From: Oscillospiraceae bacterium
GTDB taxonomy: Bacteria; Bacillota; Clostridia; Oscillospirales; CAG-272
Length of the DNA stretch: 64,000 nt
Direction: 5' to 3'
Assembly: GCA_015063805.1 (NCBI GenBank)
Contig: SVTK01000005.1
Coordinates: 62,001 to 126,000, forward strand
Every line of letters starts with the position of its first letter. The stretch's first letter is position 1. The notes beneath the pieces are model-generated. The model saw only the letters and a list, made by a program, of their open reading frames with translations, did no database searches and was not told where the DNA came from. The translations under genes were made by a program, and so were the position numbers. This document shows positions 51,775 to 59,857 of the stretch, one piece after another.

Positions 51775-52472
51775 CACATTTCCTCCTTGTCGTTCATGAG
51801 TTGTGTACAGGCATCCCGCAGGGCCAGGGCGGCGGCGCGGAAATCAGCGGCCGAAAATCCTTCCTCCGGGGTGGGGTCAAACAGGGGGGCGGCGGTGTCC
51901 AAAAGGGCGGGGATGAGGGGGTCACACAGAGCGGAGAGGCCTTCCATTTCGGTCTCCAGTCTCTCCAGCGCGGCTGAGAGTTCGTGGATCTTCTCCTCGC
52001 GTTTGTCCAGGGCGAGGGAAAGCGCAGCGGCATCCGCACTGCGGTGGGAGATGCGGGCGGCGGTGTGCAGGCAGATCAGCTGCCGCTCCTCATGCCGGCA
52101 GGCCGACACGGCCGTAAGCAGCGTGTCACGCTGTTCCTCATCCTGCCGCAGAAGGCGGTGAATCTCCCCCCGAAACGCAGGGAATGCCCGGCCAAGGTTA
52201 CCGACGGCAGCCGCCGCCGCGTTCTGCTGAGCATCCTGCATGATCGGCGAACAGGGGCCAACGGCATCCAGGCAGGCCTGGGCCGCATCGGCGATACGCC
52301 CTGCCGGGGCGGACGGATCTGCCTGGCGGAGGATGGGGCAGGGCGCCGGAGGGGGGAAGGAAAAATTCTCCGTTTCCGCTGTCCGGGCAACCAGGCTCAG
52401 TTCCTCCGGGGAAAAAATAGCGGGATCTATGCCCTCGGCGCGCATCCGCGCCCAAATCGCGGCGTTGTGCAT
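51774..52472 (-). CDS. Unknown coiled-coil-rich protein
   Basis: 232 residues with GGAGG 4 bases upstream. Ala-rich and helical; residues of about 110-190 have heptad-like charge spacing (DKREEKIHELSAALERLETE), suggesting a coiled coil. The N-terminus has an acidic surface, and there is no membrane segment or signal. No family was recognised. It ends with the proX start, so it may act with ProX or simply share its transcript. Its upstream neighbour is the khpA terminator, so it depends on readthrough or a weak promoter. Confidence 0.65.
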   Translation of the reverse strand: MHNAAIWARMRAEGIDPAIFSPEELSLVARTAETENFSFPPPAPCPILRQADPSAPAGRIADAAQACLDAVGPCSPIMQDAQQNAAAAAVGNLGRAFPAFRGEIHRLLRQDEEQRDTLLTAVSACRHEERQLICLHTAARISHRSADAAALSLALDKREEKIHELSAALERLETEMEGLSALCDPLIPALLDTAAPLFDPTPEEGFSAADFRAAALALRDACTQLMNDKEEM

Positions 52473-52489
52473 AATTCCTCCAGGAAAAG

Positions 52490-52519
52490 GAGAGGGGACG
52501 CCCGAAAACGTCCCTCTCG
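52490..52519 (-). terminator. Terminator after khpA
   Basis: A 10-11-bp stem around a 7-8-base loop, ending 2 bases past the khpA stop and followed by a T-run on the minus strand (CTTTTCC). Confidence 0.75.
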
Positions 52520-52520
52520 C

Positions 52521-52760
52521 TTATTTGATTTCCACAGAAACCTTCTTGCCGCATTCGTTGGAAGCGGCCTTGATCACTGTGCGAATCGCTTTGGCAATGC
52601 GGCCGTTGCGGCCGATTACCATACCCATATCATCGGGCGCGACATTCAGCTCAAGCAGAATGGTGTGATCCGTCTCGGTCTTGGTTACCGCAACCGCATC
52701 GGGATTATCCACAATAGCGCGAGCAATGTCGGCCAGAATCTGCTGAAGATCCAACATCAT
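52521..52760 (-). CDS. khpA: KH-domain RNA-binding protein KhpA
   Basis: 79 residues, full length for KhpA (YlqC). A type II KH fold with the GxxG loop in VIGRNGRIAKAIRTVIKAAS. Binds RNA, often as a heterodimer with KhpB, and affects cell division and translation. It follows rpsP after 18 bases, the usual order, but rimM, trmD and rplS, which often come next, are absent here. Confidence 0.94.
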   Translation of the reverse strand: MMLDLQQILADIARAIVDNPDAVAVTKTETDHTILLELNVAPDDMGMVIGRNGRIAKAIRTVIKAASNECGKKVSVEIK

Positions 52761-52777
52761 CTGACACCGACCGGCGA

Positions 52778-53020
52778 TCAGTCAACGATGCCGGACTTCT
52801 TGAGCAGGGACTTAACGGTCTCGGTGGGCTGTGCGCCGTTTGCGAGCCAGGTCTTTGCCTTCTCGGCATCGATCTTGATCTCAACGGGGTTGGTCAGGGG
52901 GTTGTAGTAGCCGATCTCGTCGATGAAGCGGCCATCGCGGGGAGAGCGGCCGTCAGCGATCACAACGCGGTAGAAGGGAGCCTTCTTTGCACCCATTCTT
53001 CTCAGTCTCATCTTTACCAT
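52778..53020 (-). CDS. rpsP: 30S ribosomal protein S16
   Basis: 80 residues from the ATG at 53020 (GGAGG upstream). [20 protein letters not shown] is the S16 signature, and [14 protein letters not shown] follows. Essential for 30S assembly. Third gene of the ylxM-ffh-rpsP-khpA operon; the next gene starts 18 bases later. Confidence 0.98.
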   Translation of the reverse strand: MVKMRLRRMGAKKAPFYRVVIADGRSPRDGRFIDEIGYYNPLTNPVEIKIDAEKAKTWLANGAQPTETVKSLLKKSGIVD

Positions 53021-53068
53021 GGTAGTATCCTCCAAAAATATAAAATAAATTATTTATAAAAATCCGGT

Positions 53069-54400
53069 TTAGAACGGAATTTTCATCTTGCCGAAGCGGC
53101 CCTTCTTGCCGCCGCCCGAGAATTGCTTCATGAGCTTTTGAATCTGATCGAACTGTTTGAGCAGGCGATTGACCTCCTCCACCGAGGTGCCGCTGCCCGC
53201 CGCAATGCGCTTCTTGCGGGAAGCACCGATGATCTCAGGCTTGGTGCGCTCTTCTGCCGTCATGGAGCGGATAATGGCCTCAACTCGGCCCATTGCCTTC
53301 TCGTCGATCTTGGCATCTTTGAGTGCCCCCGGTTTCATACCGGGCATCATGGAGAGGATCGATTCCAGCGAGCCCATATTGCGCATCTGCTGGAACTGGT
53401 CGAGGTAATCGTCCAGGGTGAAGGTGGACTGGCGGAGCTTTTTCTCAAGTTCAGCCGCTTTCTTTTCGTCGAAGGCCTGCTCGGCCTTCTCGATCAGAGA
53501 GAGTACATCTCCCATACCCAGAATACGGGAGGCCATACGGTCGGGATGGAAGGGCTCAATGGCATCCAGTTTCTCGCCCACACCAATGAACTTAATGGGT
53601 TTTCCGGTGACATGACGGATGGAAAGTGCCGCACCGCCGCGGGTGTCGCCGTCCAGCTTGGTGAGGATCACACCGGTGACCTCCAGCTGCTCGTTGAAGG
53701 ACTGGGCAACCGTGACCGAGTCCTGACCGATCATGGCGTCCACCGTCAAGAGAATCTCGGTGGGGTTCACCGCAGCCTTGATGCCCTGAAGCTCTGCCAT
53801 CAGTCCCTCGTCGATATGCAGACGGCCTGCCGTATCGATGAAGACCATGTCGTGTCCATGGCGTTCGGCGTGGCGAAGACCTTCCTTGGCAATCTCAATG
53901 GGGGATACCTGATCACCCATGGAGAAGACGGGGATCTCCAGCTTTTCACCTAGGATCTCCAGCTGCTTGATGGCGGCGGGACGGTAGACGTCGCAGGCCA
54001 CAAGCAAAGGGCGCTTGCCCTGCTTTTTGTACATTCCGGCCAGCTTGCCGGCGTGGGTAGTCTTACCTGCGCCCTGCAGACCCACCATCATTACCACCGT
54101 AGGGGGGCGGGAGGAAATCTGCAGCTTGCTCTGTGAGCCGCCCATCATGTTGGTCAGCTCTTCGTTGACAATCTTGACAACCTGCTGCGCGGGCACAAGG
54201 CTTTCCAGCACTTCGGCACCCACAGCACGCTCGGTAACGGTTTTGATGAATTCCCGGACGACCTTGAAGTTAACGTCAGCTTCCAGCAAAGCGAGCTTGA
54301 TTTCCCGCATGCCTTCCTTGACATCCGACTCGGAGAGCTTGCCCTTGTTTTTGAATTTTTTGAATGCATTTGTCAGCTTATCGGACAGGCTTTCGAACAT
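53069..54400 (-). CDS. ffh: Signal recognition particle GTPase Ffh
   Basis: 443 residues, the usual length. It targets nascent membrane proteins to FtsY and the translocon. NG domain with the P-loop MVGLQGAGKTTHAGKLAGMY, the DVYRPAAIKQLE block and DTAGRLHIDEGL (GTP-binding G3), then TKLDGDTRGGAALS (G4). The M domain is Met-rich (MRNMGSLESILSMMPGMKP) and binds 4.5S RNA and signal peptides; it ends in a Gly-rich tail. Follows ylxM by 21 bases and is co-transcribed with rpsP and khpA. Confidence 0.98.
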   Translation of the reverse strand: MFESLSDKLTNAFKKFKNKGKLSESDVKEGMREIKLALLEADVNFKVVREFIKTVTERAVGAEVLESLVPAQQVVKIVNEELTNMMGGSQSKLQISSRPPTVVMMVGLQGAGKTTHAGKLAGMYKKQGKRPLLVACDVYRPAAIKQLEILGEKLEIPVFSMGDQVSPIEIAKEGLRHAERHGHDMVFIDTAGRLHIDEGLMAELQGIKAAVNPTEILLTVDAMIGQDSVTVAQSFNEQLEVTGVILTKLDGDTRGGAALSIRHVTGKPIKFIGVGEKLDAIEPFHPDRMASRILGMGDVLSLIEKAEQAFDEKKAAELEKKLRQSTFTLDDYLDQFQQMRNMGSLESILSMMPGMKPGALKDAKIDEKAMGRVEAIIRSMTAEERTKPEIIGASRKKRIAAGSGTSVEEVNRLLKQFDQIQKLMKQFSGGGKKGRFGKMKIPF

Positions 54401-54421
54401 CGCGTGAATCCTTTCTTTGGG

Positions 54422-54763
54422 TTATTTGAGCCGCTCGCAGATGTCCGCGAGGGTCTGACGCAGAGGAGCGGAGAGCACCTCGGCATCGGGGGAGGCAAGA
54501 ATGGCCTCCAGCTGGTGGGAGAGGGCCTGCAGTTCGGCGAAGCGGGCGGCCATGCCCAGCTTATCCTCAAAGTTTTGCAACTCTTCCTCGCCGCGCTTGA
54601 TGGTGTCGCGCACGCCCTGGCGGGAGATCCCCACCTCGGCGGAAATTTCGGACAGGGAATAGTCCTCATTATAATAGAGAGACATCAGCTCACGCCGGCG
54701 ATCGGCCAGCAGCTCGCCGTAGAAGTCGAGCAGGTAACTGATGGTCAGATTTTTCTCAAACAT
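54422..54763 (-). CDS. ylxM: YlxM family SRP-associated helix-turn-helix protein
   Basis: 113 residues from the ATG at 54763 with GGGAGAG upstream. Sigma-region-4-like helix-turn-helix (YYNEDYSLSEISAEVGISRQ, GVRDTIKRGEEELQNFEDKL). Its homologues bind the SRP and tune its GTPase activity. First gene of the SRP operon, with its own full-consensus promoter. Confidence 0.92.
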   Translation of the reverse strand: MFEKNLTISYLLDFYGELLADRRRELMSLYYNEDYSLSEISAEVGISRQGVRDTIKRGEEELQNFEDKLGMAARFAELQALSHQLEAILASPDAEVLSAPLRQTLADICERLK

Positions 54764-54800
54764 GGTATCGTCTCTCCCTGTAAAGCAAAAGACTTTACAG

Positions 54801-54829
54801 ATTATAACACAACCGCGCCCTCTTGTCAA
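54801..54829 (-). promoter_or_regulatory. Promoter of the ylxM-ffh-rpsP-khpA operon
   Basis: Full consensus: TTGACA (54824-54829), a 17-base spacer and TATAAT (54801-54806), minus strand. The -35 lies within the arm and loop of the hairpin at 54812-54840. Confidence 0.93.
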
Positions 54830-54840
54830 GAGGGCGCGGT
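54812..54840 (-). terminator. Hairpin overlapping the SRP operon promoter
   Basis: A 13-bp stem (54812-54824 with 54828-54840), GTC loop. It follows the stop of the HTH membrane gene (54854) and includes the -35 element of the next operon. Without a T-run, so termination is uncertain. Confidence 0.7.
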
Positions 54841-54853
54841 GATTTTTTTGAAA

Positions 54854-55474
54854 TTATTTCTCTTTTTTGCCGTTTGATCTGCGGATCAGCAGGATGGCGG
54901 ACAGGGCACAGCCGCCGATGATCATTAGTGAGCCGACGATGACGATGACTTGACGGGCGAGACTGCCCAGCAGGGTAAGCAGGATACCGATTCCCGCCAG
55001 ATAAAGACCGCTGGGCCAGCCGAAGCGAGCAACCAGTCGGCGGAGAAAATCCTCGGGCGGGGTCTTGGCGTTTTCGTCTGTGCGGGATTCATTTCCCTCG
55101 ACAGAGGGAGGTTCCTCATCGGGGACAGGATCGGCGGCGGGGGCTTTTTCTTCCTCCTGTTTATCCTCATTCAGGATCCGACCGAACCGATCGGCAAGGG
55201 ACCTGCAGCCTTCCATCACTGTGTCCACCCAGGGCTGTTTCGGCTCTTCCTTATTTTCTGTGTCCTGGGGCATTTCACAGCTGTCATCCAGCAGCCAATC
55301 GGTGGTAACTCCGAAGATGCGCGCCAGCAGAAGCAGTTTGGCCGGTTCGGGAATATTGTCACCGCACTCCCAGCGGGATACAGCTTGGCGGGAGACGCCG
55401 AGCTGTTCTGCCAGCTCCTCCTGGGAGAGCTTTGCCCGGGTGCGGCAGGTGTAGATTTTGTCACATAGTTTCAC
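54854..55474 (-). CDS. XRE-type helix-turn-helix membrane protein
   Basis: 206 residues from a GTG at 55474 with AAGGAGG 7 bases upstream. XRE-type HTH (about 5-60): CRTRAKLSQEELAEQLGVSR, QAVSRWECGDNIPEPAKLL. Then a charged, acidic linker (about 75-140) and two membrane helices (SGLYLAGIGILLTLLGSL, VIVIVGSLMIIGGCALSAIL). Paralogue of the next gene (55579-56337), with similarity extending beyond the HTH. Such membrane-bound regulators may sense envelope signals, but no target operator was found. Confidence 0.85.
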   Translation of the reverse strand: MKLCDKIYTCRTRAKLSQEELAEQLGVSRQAVSRWECGDNIPEPAKLLLLARIFGVTTDWLLDDSCEMPQDTENKEEPKQPWVDTVMEGCRSLADRFGRILNEDKQEEEKAPAADPVPDEEPPSVEGNESRTDENAKTPPEDFLRRLVARFGWPSGLYLAGIGILLTLLGSLARQVIVIVGSLMIIGGCALSAILLIRRSNGKKEK

Positions 55475-55557
55475 GGTGGAACCTCCTTGGGATTGTTTTG
55501 GTGTCTCCATTTTACCGTGAATCCCACGGAAAATCCACCACATCAATGGGGAAATTC

Positions 55558-55576
55558 CCGCAAGCCAGGCTTGCGG
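55558..55576 (-). terminator. Short hairpin after the second HTH membrane gene
   Basis: An 8-bp stem (55558-55565 with 55569-55576) with a CAG loop, past the stop at 55579; no good T-run on the minus strand. Confidence 0.4.
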
Positions 55577-55578
55577 TT

Positions 55579-56337
55579 TTATGCCGACTGCTTTCCCCGG
55601 CCCATGCGGCGGAGCACAAGGGCTAATACACCGCCGCCGATGATCATAATCACACCGATGGTGATAATCAGATTGGGGATAATCACCATGGCTGAGCCGA
55701 AGCCGCTGGTGACGGTACTCACCTGGGGAAGGGACGTGCCGGGCATAGAACCGTAGATATCGGTATAAATCTGATCTCTCACCTCATCCGGGAGATCCAC
55801 AGGATTGCCGTTCTCATCCTGAATGATCATACCGGCGGACGATCCCCACATGCCGCCCACCTCCTCGAAGAACACCTCTTCGGTCTGTTTCATCGAGTCG
55901 AAGGCGAAACCGAACATCAGCCGTCCTGCCACGCCGATTCCGGTGAAGAGCAGACCAATGATCATCAGATATACCCCCGCCAGCCAGCCCCAGCGGCGCA
56001 GGAAGCGGGCGATCAGTCCGGGGGCAGAGTCGATCCAGCTCGGCGCGGCGTAATAGTTGTTCTGTGTGGTGGGATTGGGTTCGCTGTCCAGAGTCTGTGC
56101 ACGGCCTGCGGGCTCCTCCTGCGCGGGCTCGGGTTCGCCCAGGTTATCGTCCAGCAGCCAGTCGGCGGTTACCCCGAAGAGGCGGGAGAGGGCCAGCAGC
56201 TTGGCGGGCTCGGGCGTGGCCTCGCCGCACTCCCATTTGGACACGGCCTGGCGGGAAACGCCTACCTGTTCGGCCAGTCCCTCCTGGGAAAGTCCGGCAC
56301 GGCGGCGGCAGAGAATGATTTTTTCGTTGAGTTTCAT
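55579..56337 (-). CDS. XRE-type helix-turn-helix membrane protein, paralogue
   Basis: 252 residues with AGGAGGTAACACC before the ATG. The HTH (about 3-60: CRRRAGLSQEGLAEQVGVSR, QAVSKWECGEATPEPAKLL) is close to that of the gene at 54854-55474. The linker holds an Asn/Tyr stretch (TTQNNYYAAP). Two membrane helices (LAGVYLMIIGLLFTGIGVAG and AMVIIPNLIITIGVIMIIGG) enclose an outer domain of about 80 residues (about 145-215), longer than in the paralogue. An extended -10 (TGCTATACT, 56366-56374) precedes it. Unknown target. Confidence 0.85.
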   Translation of the reverse strand: MKLNEKIILCRRRAGLSQEGLAEQVGVSRQAVSKWECGEATPEPAKLLALSRLFGVTADWLLDDNLGEPEPAQEEPAGRAQTLDSEPNPTTQNNYYAAPSWIDSAPGLIARFLRRWGWLAGVYLMIIGLLFTGIGVAGRLMFGFAFDSMKQTEEVFFEEVGGMWGSSAGMIIQDENGNPVDLPDEVRDQIYTDIYGSMPGTSLPQVSTVTSGFGSAMVIIPNLIITIGVIMIIGGGVLALVLRRMGRGKQSA

Positions 56338-56365
56338 GGTGTTACCTCCTGCACTTGATGGCCCC

Positions 56366-56374
56366 AGTATAGCA
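56366..56374 (-). promoter_or_regulatory. Extended -10 promoter of the 55.6 kb HTH gene
   Basis: TGCTATACT on the minus strand (TGn plus TATACT), 29 bases before the start; no good -35. Confidence 0.5.
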
Positions 56375-56441
56375 TATGGGCGGGCAAAACACTACCATTT
56401 GGGGCTTGAACTTCCGCAACCTGCGGTTGCAGGGGGCGTTT

Positions 56442-58331
56442 TTACCGATTTTCAGCGGATTTTGCCTCGGTGAGCGTCTGCACAATGGCGTGGCGATCAA
56501 CGCCAGCGGCAGCAAAGATGGGAATGTCGGTATCGCGGCGGACGAAATTATCGTTGACCGCCAGAATGTGCACCTGTTTGTTTTCCATCACCGGGTGGCC
56601 GGACAGGGCATCGGAGAGCAGCATCCCCATGCCGCCGGCGCGGATCTCCTCCTCAAGGAAGAGCAGGGGAGCGGCCTTGGCTGGCAGCTTTGCCGCGATC
56701 TGCTCTGCCACCGGGGCGAAGGGCTTGATCATTTCCAGCAGGATTACCCCGCACCGGATCCCTGCTTCAGCAAGCGGGGGAAGTGCTGCCAGGGCCTCGT
56801 CGGCAATGCGGCCGTGACAGACGATGAAGGCATCACAGGCTTCGGGATCGGTGTAATTGGCGCGCAGAGCAGGGGGAAGCTCAGCCGATTCACCGCCGTA
56901 GAAGGCATCGATCACCGCACGGGATTCCCCGGCGTTGGGGTAGCGGATGGCCACGGGACCGTCTGCGGAAACTGCCGACCGAAGTGCGGCTCGCAGTGCC
57001 CCGAAAGTGGCGGGGGTGTAGATGGTCAATCCGGGGATCTGCCCGAGAAAAGCAACGTCGAAGATGCCGTGGTGGGTGGCTCCGTCCCCGGCGTTCAGTC
57101 CTGCACGGTCAATGCCGAAAATCACCGGCAGCTCCTGCAGAGCAACATCGTGGATGACGCTGTCATAGGCACGCTGGAGGAAGGTGGAGTACACGGCAAA
57201 TACCGGCCGCATCCCGTCGGCGGCAAGGCCGGCGGCAAATGTGACGGCGTGCTCCTCGGCAATGCCCACATCGAAGAAGCGATCAGGGGCGGCCTGACGG
57301 AACTCCTCCAGCCCCGTTCCCTCGCTCATGGCTGCGGTGATGGCGCAGAGTCGTTCATCCTCGGCGGCAAGTTCGGTGAGGGTGCGGCCGAAGACGGCAG
57401 AGAAATTCTCTGCCGACTGCCGTCCCGCAGGAGGAATGGCGTGGAAGGCGGTGGGGCTTTCCTCCGCCGGAGCATAGCCGCAGCCTTTCTGGGTTTTGAT
57501 GTGAATGATGGCACTTTGCCCCGAGGAAATGGCCTCGCGGAGCAGGTTCTCCAGTCCCTCGCAATCATGGCCGTCGGCGGGACCGAGGTAATAGAGTCCC
57601 AGGTCCTCAAAATAGTTGCTGGAGTAGACCATGTTTTTGACGGCCTGCTTCACATTGCGGATTCCCCGGAACAGGGGCGGCCCCACGAGGGGAATGCGTG
57701 AGATGAAGTTACGGGTGGCCCGCTTGGTGCGGATATAGCCCGAGGAGGTGCGCAGGCGGGCAAGATTTTTGGCGAAACGTCCCGTGTTTTTGGAGATGGA
57801 CATTTCGTTCTCGTTGAGAATGATGATCAGCCGAAGTCCCTTCTCGCAGTTGTTGAGGGCCTCGTGGATCATGCCTCCGGTGAAAGCACCGTCCCCTACC
57901 ACGGCAACCGAGTAGGCATCCGAACCCCGCAGGCGGTCTGCCTGGGCAAACCCCAGGGCGGCCGAGAGAGAGGTGGAGGAATGCCCCGCACCGAAGCAGT
58001 CATGCTCGCTTTCGCTGCGGAGGGTAAAGCCGGAAAGCCCCCCTCCATGCCGCAGGGTGGAAAAACGTTCCCGCCGGCCGGTGAGAAGCTTATGGACATA
58101 GCATTGATGCCCCACATCAAAAATGATATGATCGTGGGGGGTGCTGAATACCCGATGCAGGGCCAGGGTCAGCTCCACTACGCCAAGATTGGATGCAAGG
58201 TGCCCGCCGTGGGCGGTGACCTCGTCAATCAGATAGTGGCGCAGCTCCTCCGCCAGAGCAGGGAGCTGGTCAGTTGGCAGGGCCTTGAGATCATCGGGGG
58301 AATGGATGGTATCAAAAATCGGATAAGGCAT
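56442..58331 (-). CDS. dxs: 1-deoxy-D-xylulose-5-phosphate synthase
   Basis: 629 residues, full length. It joins pyruvate and glyceraldehyde-3-phosphate, first step of the MEP isoprenoid pathway, in the cytoplasm. GDGAFTGGMIHEALNN is the TPP/Mg motif; HDHIIFDVGHQCYVHKLLTG and FDVGIAEEHAVTFAAGLA belong to the TPP-binding and transketolase parts, and the C-terminal domain begins near residue 490. GGGAG precedes the ATG. Isoprenoids here serve undecaprenyl phosphate and quinones, so the gene links to the wall genes. No clear terminator follows, only a 6-bp hairpin near 56416-56430. Confidence 0.97.
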   Translation of the reverse strand: MPYPIFDTIHSPDDLKALPTDQLPALAEELRHYLIDEVTAHGGHLASNLGVVELTLALHRVFSTPHDHIIFDVGHQCYVHKLLTGRRERFSTLRHGGGLSGFTLRSESEHDCFGAGHSSTSLSAALGFAQADRLRGSDAYSVAVVGDGAFTGGMIHEALNNCEKGLRLIIILNENEMSISKNTGRFAKNLARLRTSSGYIRTKRATRNFISRIPLVGPPLFRGIRNVKQAVKNMVYSSNYFEDLGLYYLGPADGHDCEGLENLLREAISSGQSAIIHIKTQKGCGYAPAEESPTAFHAIPPAGRQSAENFSAVFGRTLTELAAEDERLCAITAAMSEGTGLEEFRQAAPDRFFDVGIAEEHAVTFAAGLAADGMRPVFAVYSTFLQRAYDSVIHDVALQELPVIFGIDRAGLNAGDGATHHGIFDVAFLGQIPGLTIYTPATFGALRAALRSAVSADGPVAIRYPNAGESRAVIDAFYGGESAELPPALRANYTDPEACDAFIVCHGRIADEALAALPPLAEAGIRCGVILLEMIKPFAPVAEQIAAKLPAKAAPLLFLEEEIRAGGMGMLLSDALSGHPVMENKQVHILAVNDNFVRRDTDIPIFAAAGVDRHAIVQTLTEAKSAENR

Positions 58332-58360
58332 AATTTCTCCCTTCGGTATGGGGTAAATCT

Positions 58361-58389
58361 ATTGTAACATAGGTGGTGGGAATTGACAA
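58361..58389 (-). promoter_or_regulatory. Promoter of dxs
   Basis: TTGTCA (58384-58389), a 17-base spacer and TACAAT (58361-58366), minus strand, 30 bases before the start. Confidence 0.8.
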
Positions 58390-58449
58390 GAGTGAAGAAG
58401 TTTTTTACCCACAAAAAAATGCAAAAAACCAACAATTGTGCAAAAGCTC

Positions 58450-58478
58450 TTGACTTTGCGGTTCGGAAGTAGTATACT
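58450..58478 (+). promoter_or_regulatory. Promoter of the CNNM/CorC pair
   Basis: TTGACT (58450-58455), a 17-base spacer and TATACT (58473-58478), divergent from the dxs promoter. Confidence 0.82.
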
Positions 58479-58537
58479 AATAGTTAATATGTATACCTAT
58501 ACCCACAACGAAAAAGGTAAGGAGTTGGTTATTGATC

Positions 58538-59857
58538 ATGAGTAGTGACAGTATTCCTTTATTGATCGTGTTTATTATGTTTGTCCTGTGCGGCGGGTAT
58601 TTTTCGGGAACCGAAAGCGCCTTTACCGCCTTGAACAAAATTAAGATCAAAAACAAAGCAGAGGAAGGCAACCGCCGCGCCAAAAATACGATGTACATCA
58701 TCAATCATTTTGAGCGCGCCCTGTCTACCATCCTCATCGGCAACAACGTGGCAAGAACCGCTGCCGCTTCGGTGGCTACCGTCATTGCCGCGCGGGAATT
58801 CAAGCATATTCCCAACTACACCCTTTGGACTACGGTGATCACCACGCTGATCTTTTTCTTCTGCAGTGAGATGATCCCCAAGGCCTTTGCCAATGACCGC
58901 AGCGACAGCACGGCAATGTTTTTTGCCGGTTCCATGCGTGTGGTGATGAAGGTACTTAGTCCCTTTGCCCGTTTCTTTACGGCAATCTCTGAACGGTTTG
59001 CAAGGCTGTTCGCACCTGCCGCAGACCCCTCCATCACCGAGGAGGAGCTGATCGATATCATCGATACGGCGGAGGAAGAGGGGGTTGTTGATGCCGATAC
59101 CGGAGATATGCTGCGTTCTGCCATTGACTTTTCCAACACCACGGTGGAGGATGTCATGACCATGCGCGAGGATATCTGTGCCATTGATGTCAAAATGTCT
59201 CCTGCCGAGATTCTTGACTTCATCCGCGAGAACCGCCGCTCCCGCATTCCCGTCTACACGGGGGATATCGACCATGTGATCGGTGTTCTGCAGGTGCGTA
59301 AGTTCCTCAAGGGGTATTACCATGACAAGAATCTGGCCATTCGTCCCCTGCTGACCAAGCCCTATTTTCTCTCCCCCGAGGCGCTCATTGACGATCAGCT
59401 GGATGCCATGAGCCGCAGCCGCAATTACCTGGGTATTGTGCGGGACGAGGCGGGGGTAACAGTGGGTCTGGTTACCGTCGAGGACTTCCTTGAGGAGATC
59501 GTCGGCGAGATCTGGGACGAGGAGGACGTGGTCAATGAGAACTTCTACAAGCTGGGCGGCAATCGCTTCTCGGTCAGTGGAACCTGCTCCTATCGGGAGA
59601 TGCTGACGGAGATCGGGCTTGAGGTATCCGAGCGGGATATCGACCGTGCTGTGGGTGCCTGGGCACTGGAGCGCTTCGGTCGTTTGCCTGAGGAGGAAGA
59701 GGAGTTCATCGAGCAGATCGGGGAAAACTTCCTTACTGTTACTGTCGAAGAAATTACTGATAACCGCATTTCCCGTGTTGTCGTCAAGTTGGATGACGAA
59801 AATCCCGCGTCCGAGGACAGGGATGACGCATCCGAAGGGAAGGAGGCGCGGAAATGA
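58538..59857 (+). CDS. CNNM/CorC-type transporter (DUF21-CBS), first copy
   Basis: 439 residues from the ATG at 58538; a TTG at 58532 has the better spacing from AAGGAG and adds two residues, so the start is uncertain. DUF21 membrane domain (four helices, LLIVFIMFVLCGGYFSGTES and later ones) with the FSGTESAFTALNKIK hallmark, then two CBS domains (about 205-330) that bind nucleotides, and a CorC_HlyC-type C-terminus. Homologues export Mg2+ or Co2+. Overlaps its paralogue by 4 bases. Confidence 0.92.
   Translation: MSSDSIPLLIVFIMFVLCGGYFSGTESAFTALNKIKIKNKAEEGNRRAKNTMYIINHFERALSTILIGNNVARTAAASVATVIAAREFKHIPNYTLWTTVITTLIFFFCSEMIPKAFANDRSDSTAMFFAGSMRVVMKVLSPFARFFTAISERFARLFAPAADPSITEEELIDIIDTAEEEGVVDADTGDMLRSAIDFSNTTVEDVMTMREDICAIDVKMSPAEILDFIRENRRSRIPVYTGDIDHVIGVLQVRKFLKGYYHDKNLAIRPLLTKPYFLSPEALIDDQLDAMSRSRNYLGIVRDEAGVTVGLVTVEDFLEEIVGEIWDEEDVVNENFYKLGGNRFSVSGTCSYREMLTEIGLEVSERDIDRAVGAWALERFGRLPEEEEEFIEQIGENFLTVTVEEITDNRISRVVVKLDDENPASEDRDDASEGKEARK

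Noticed and set aside
56376..57701. Long plus-strand open frame opposite dxs
   Set aside because: Antisense to intact dxs with a Gly-rich translation; same bias effect.
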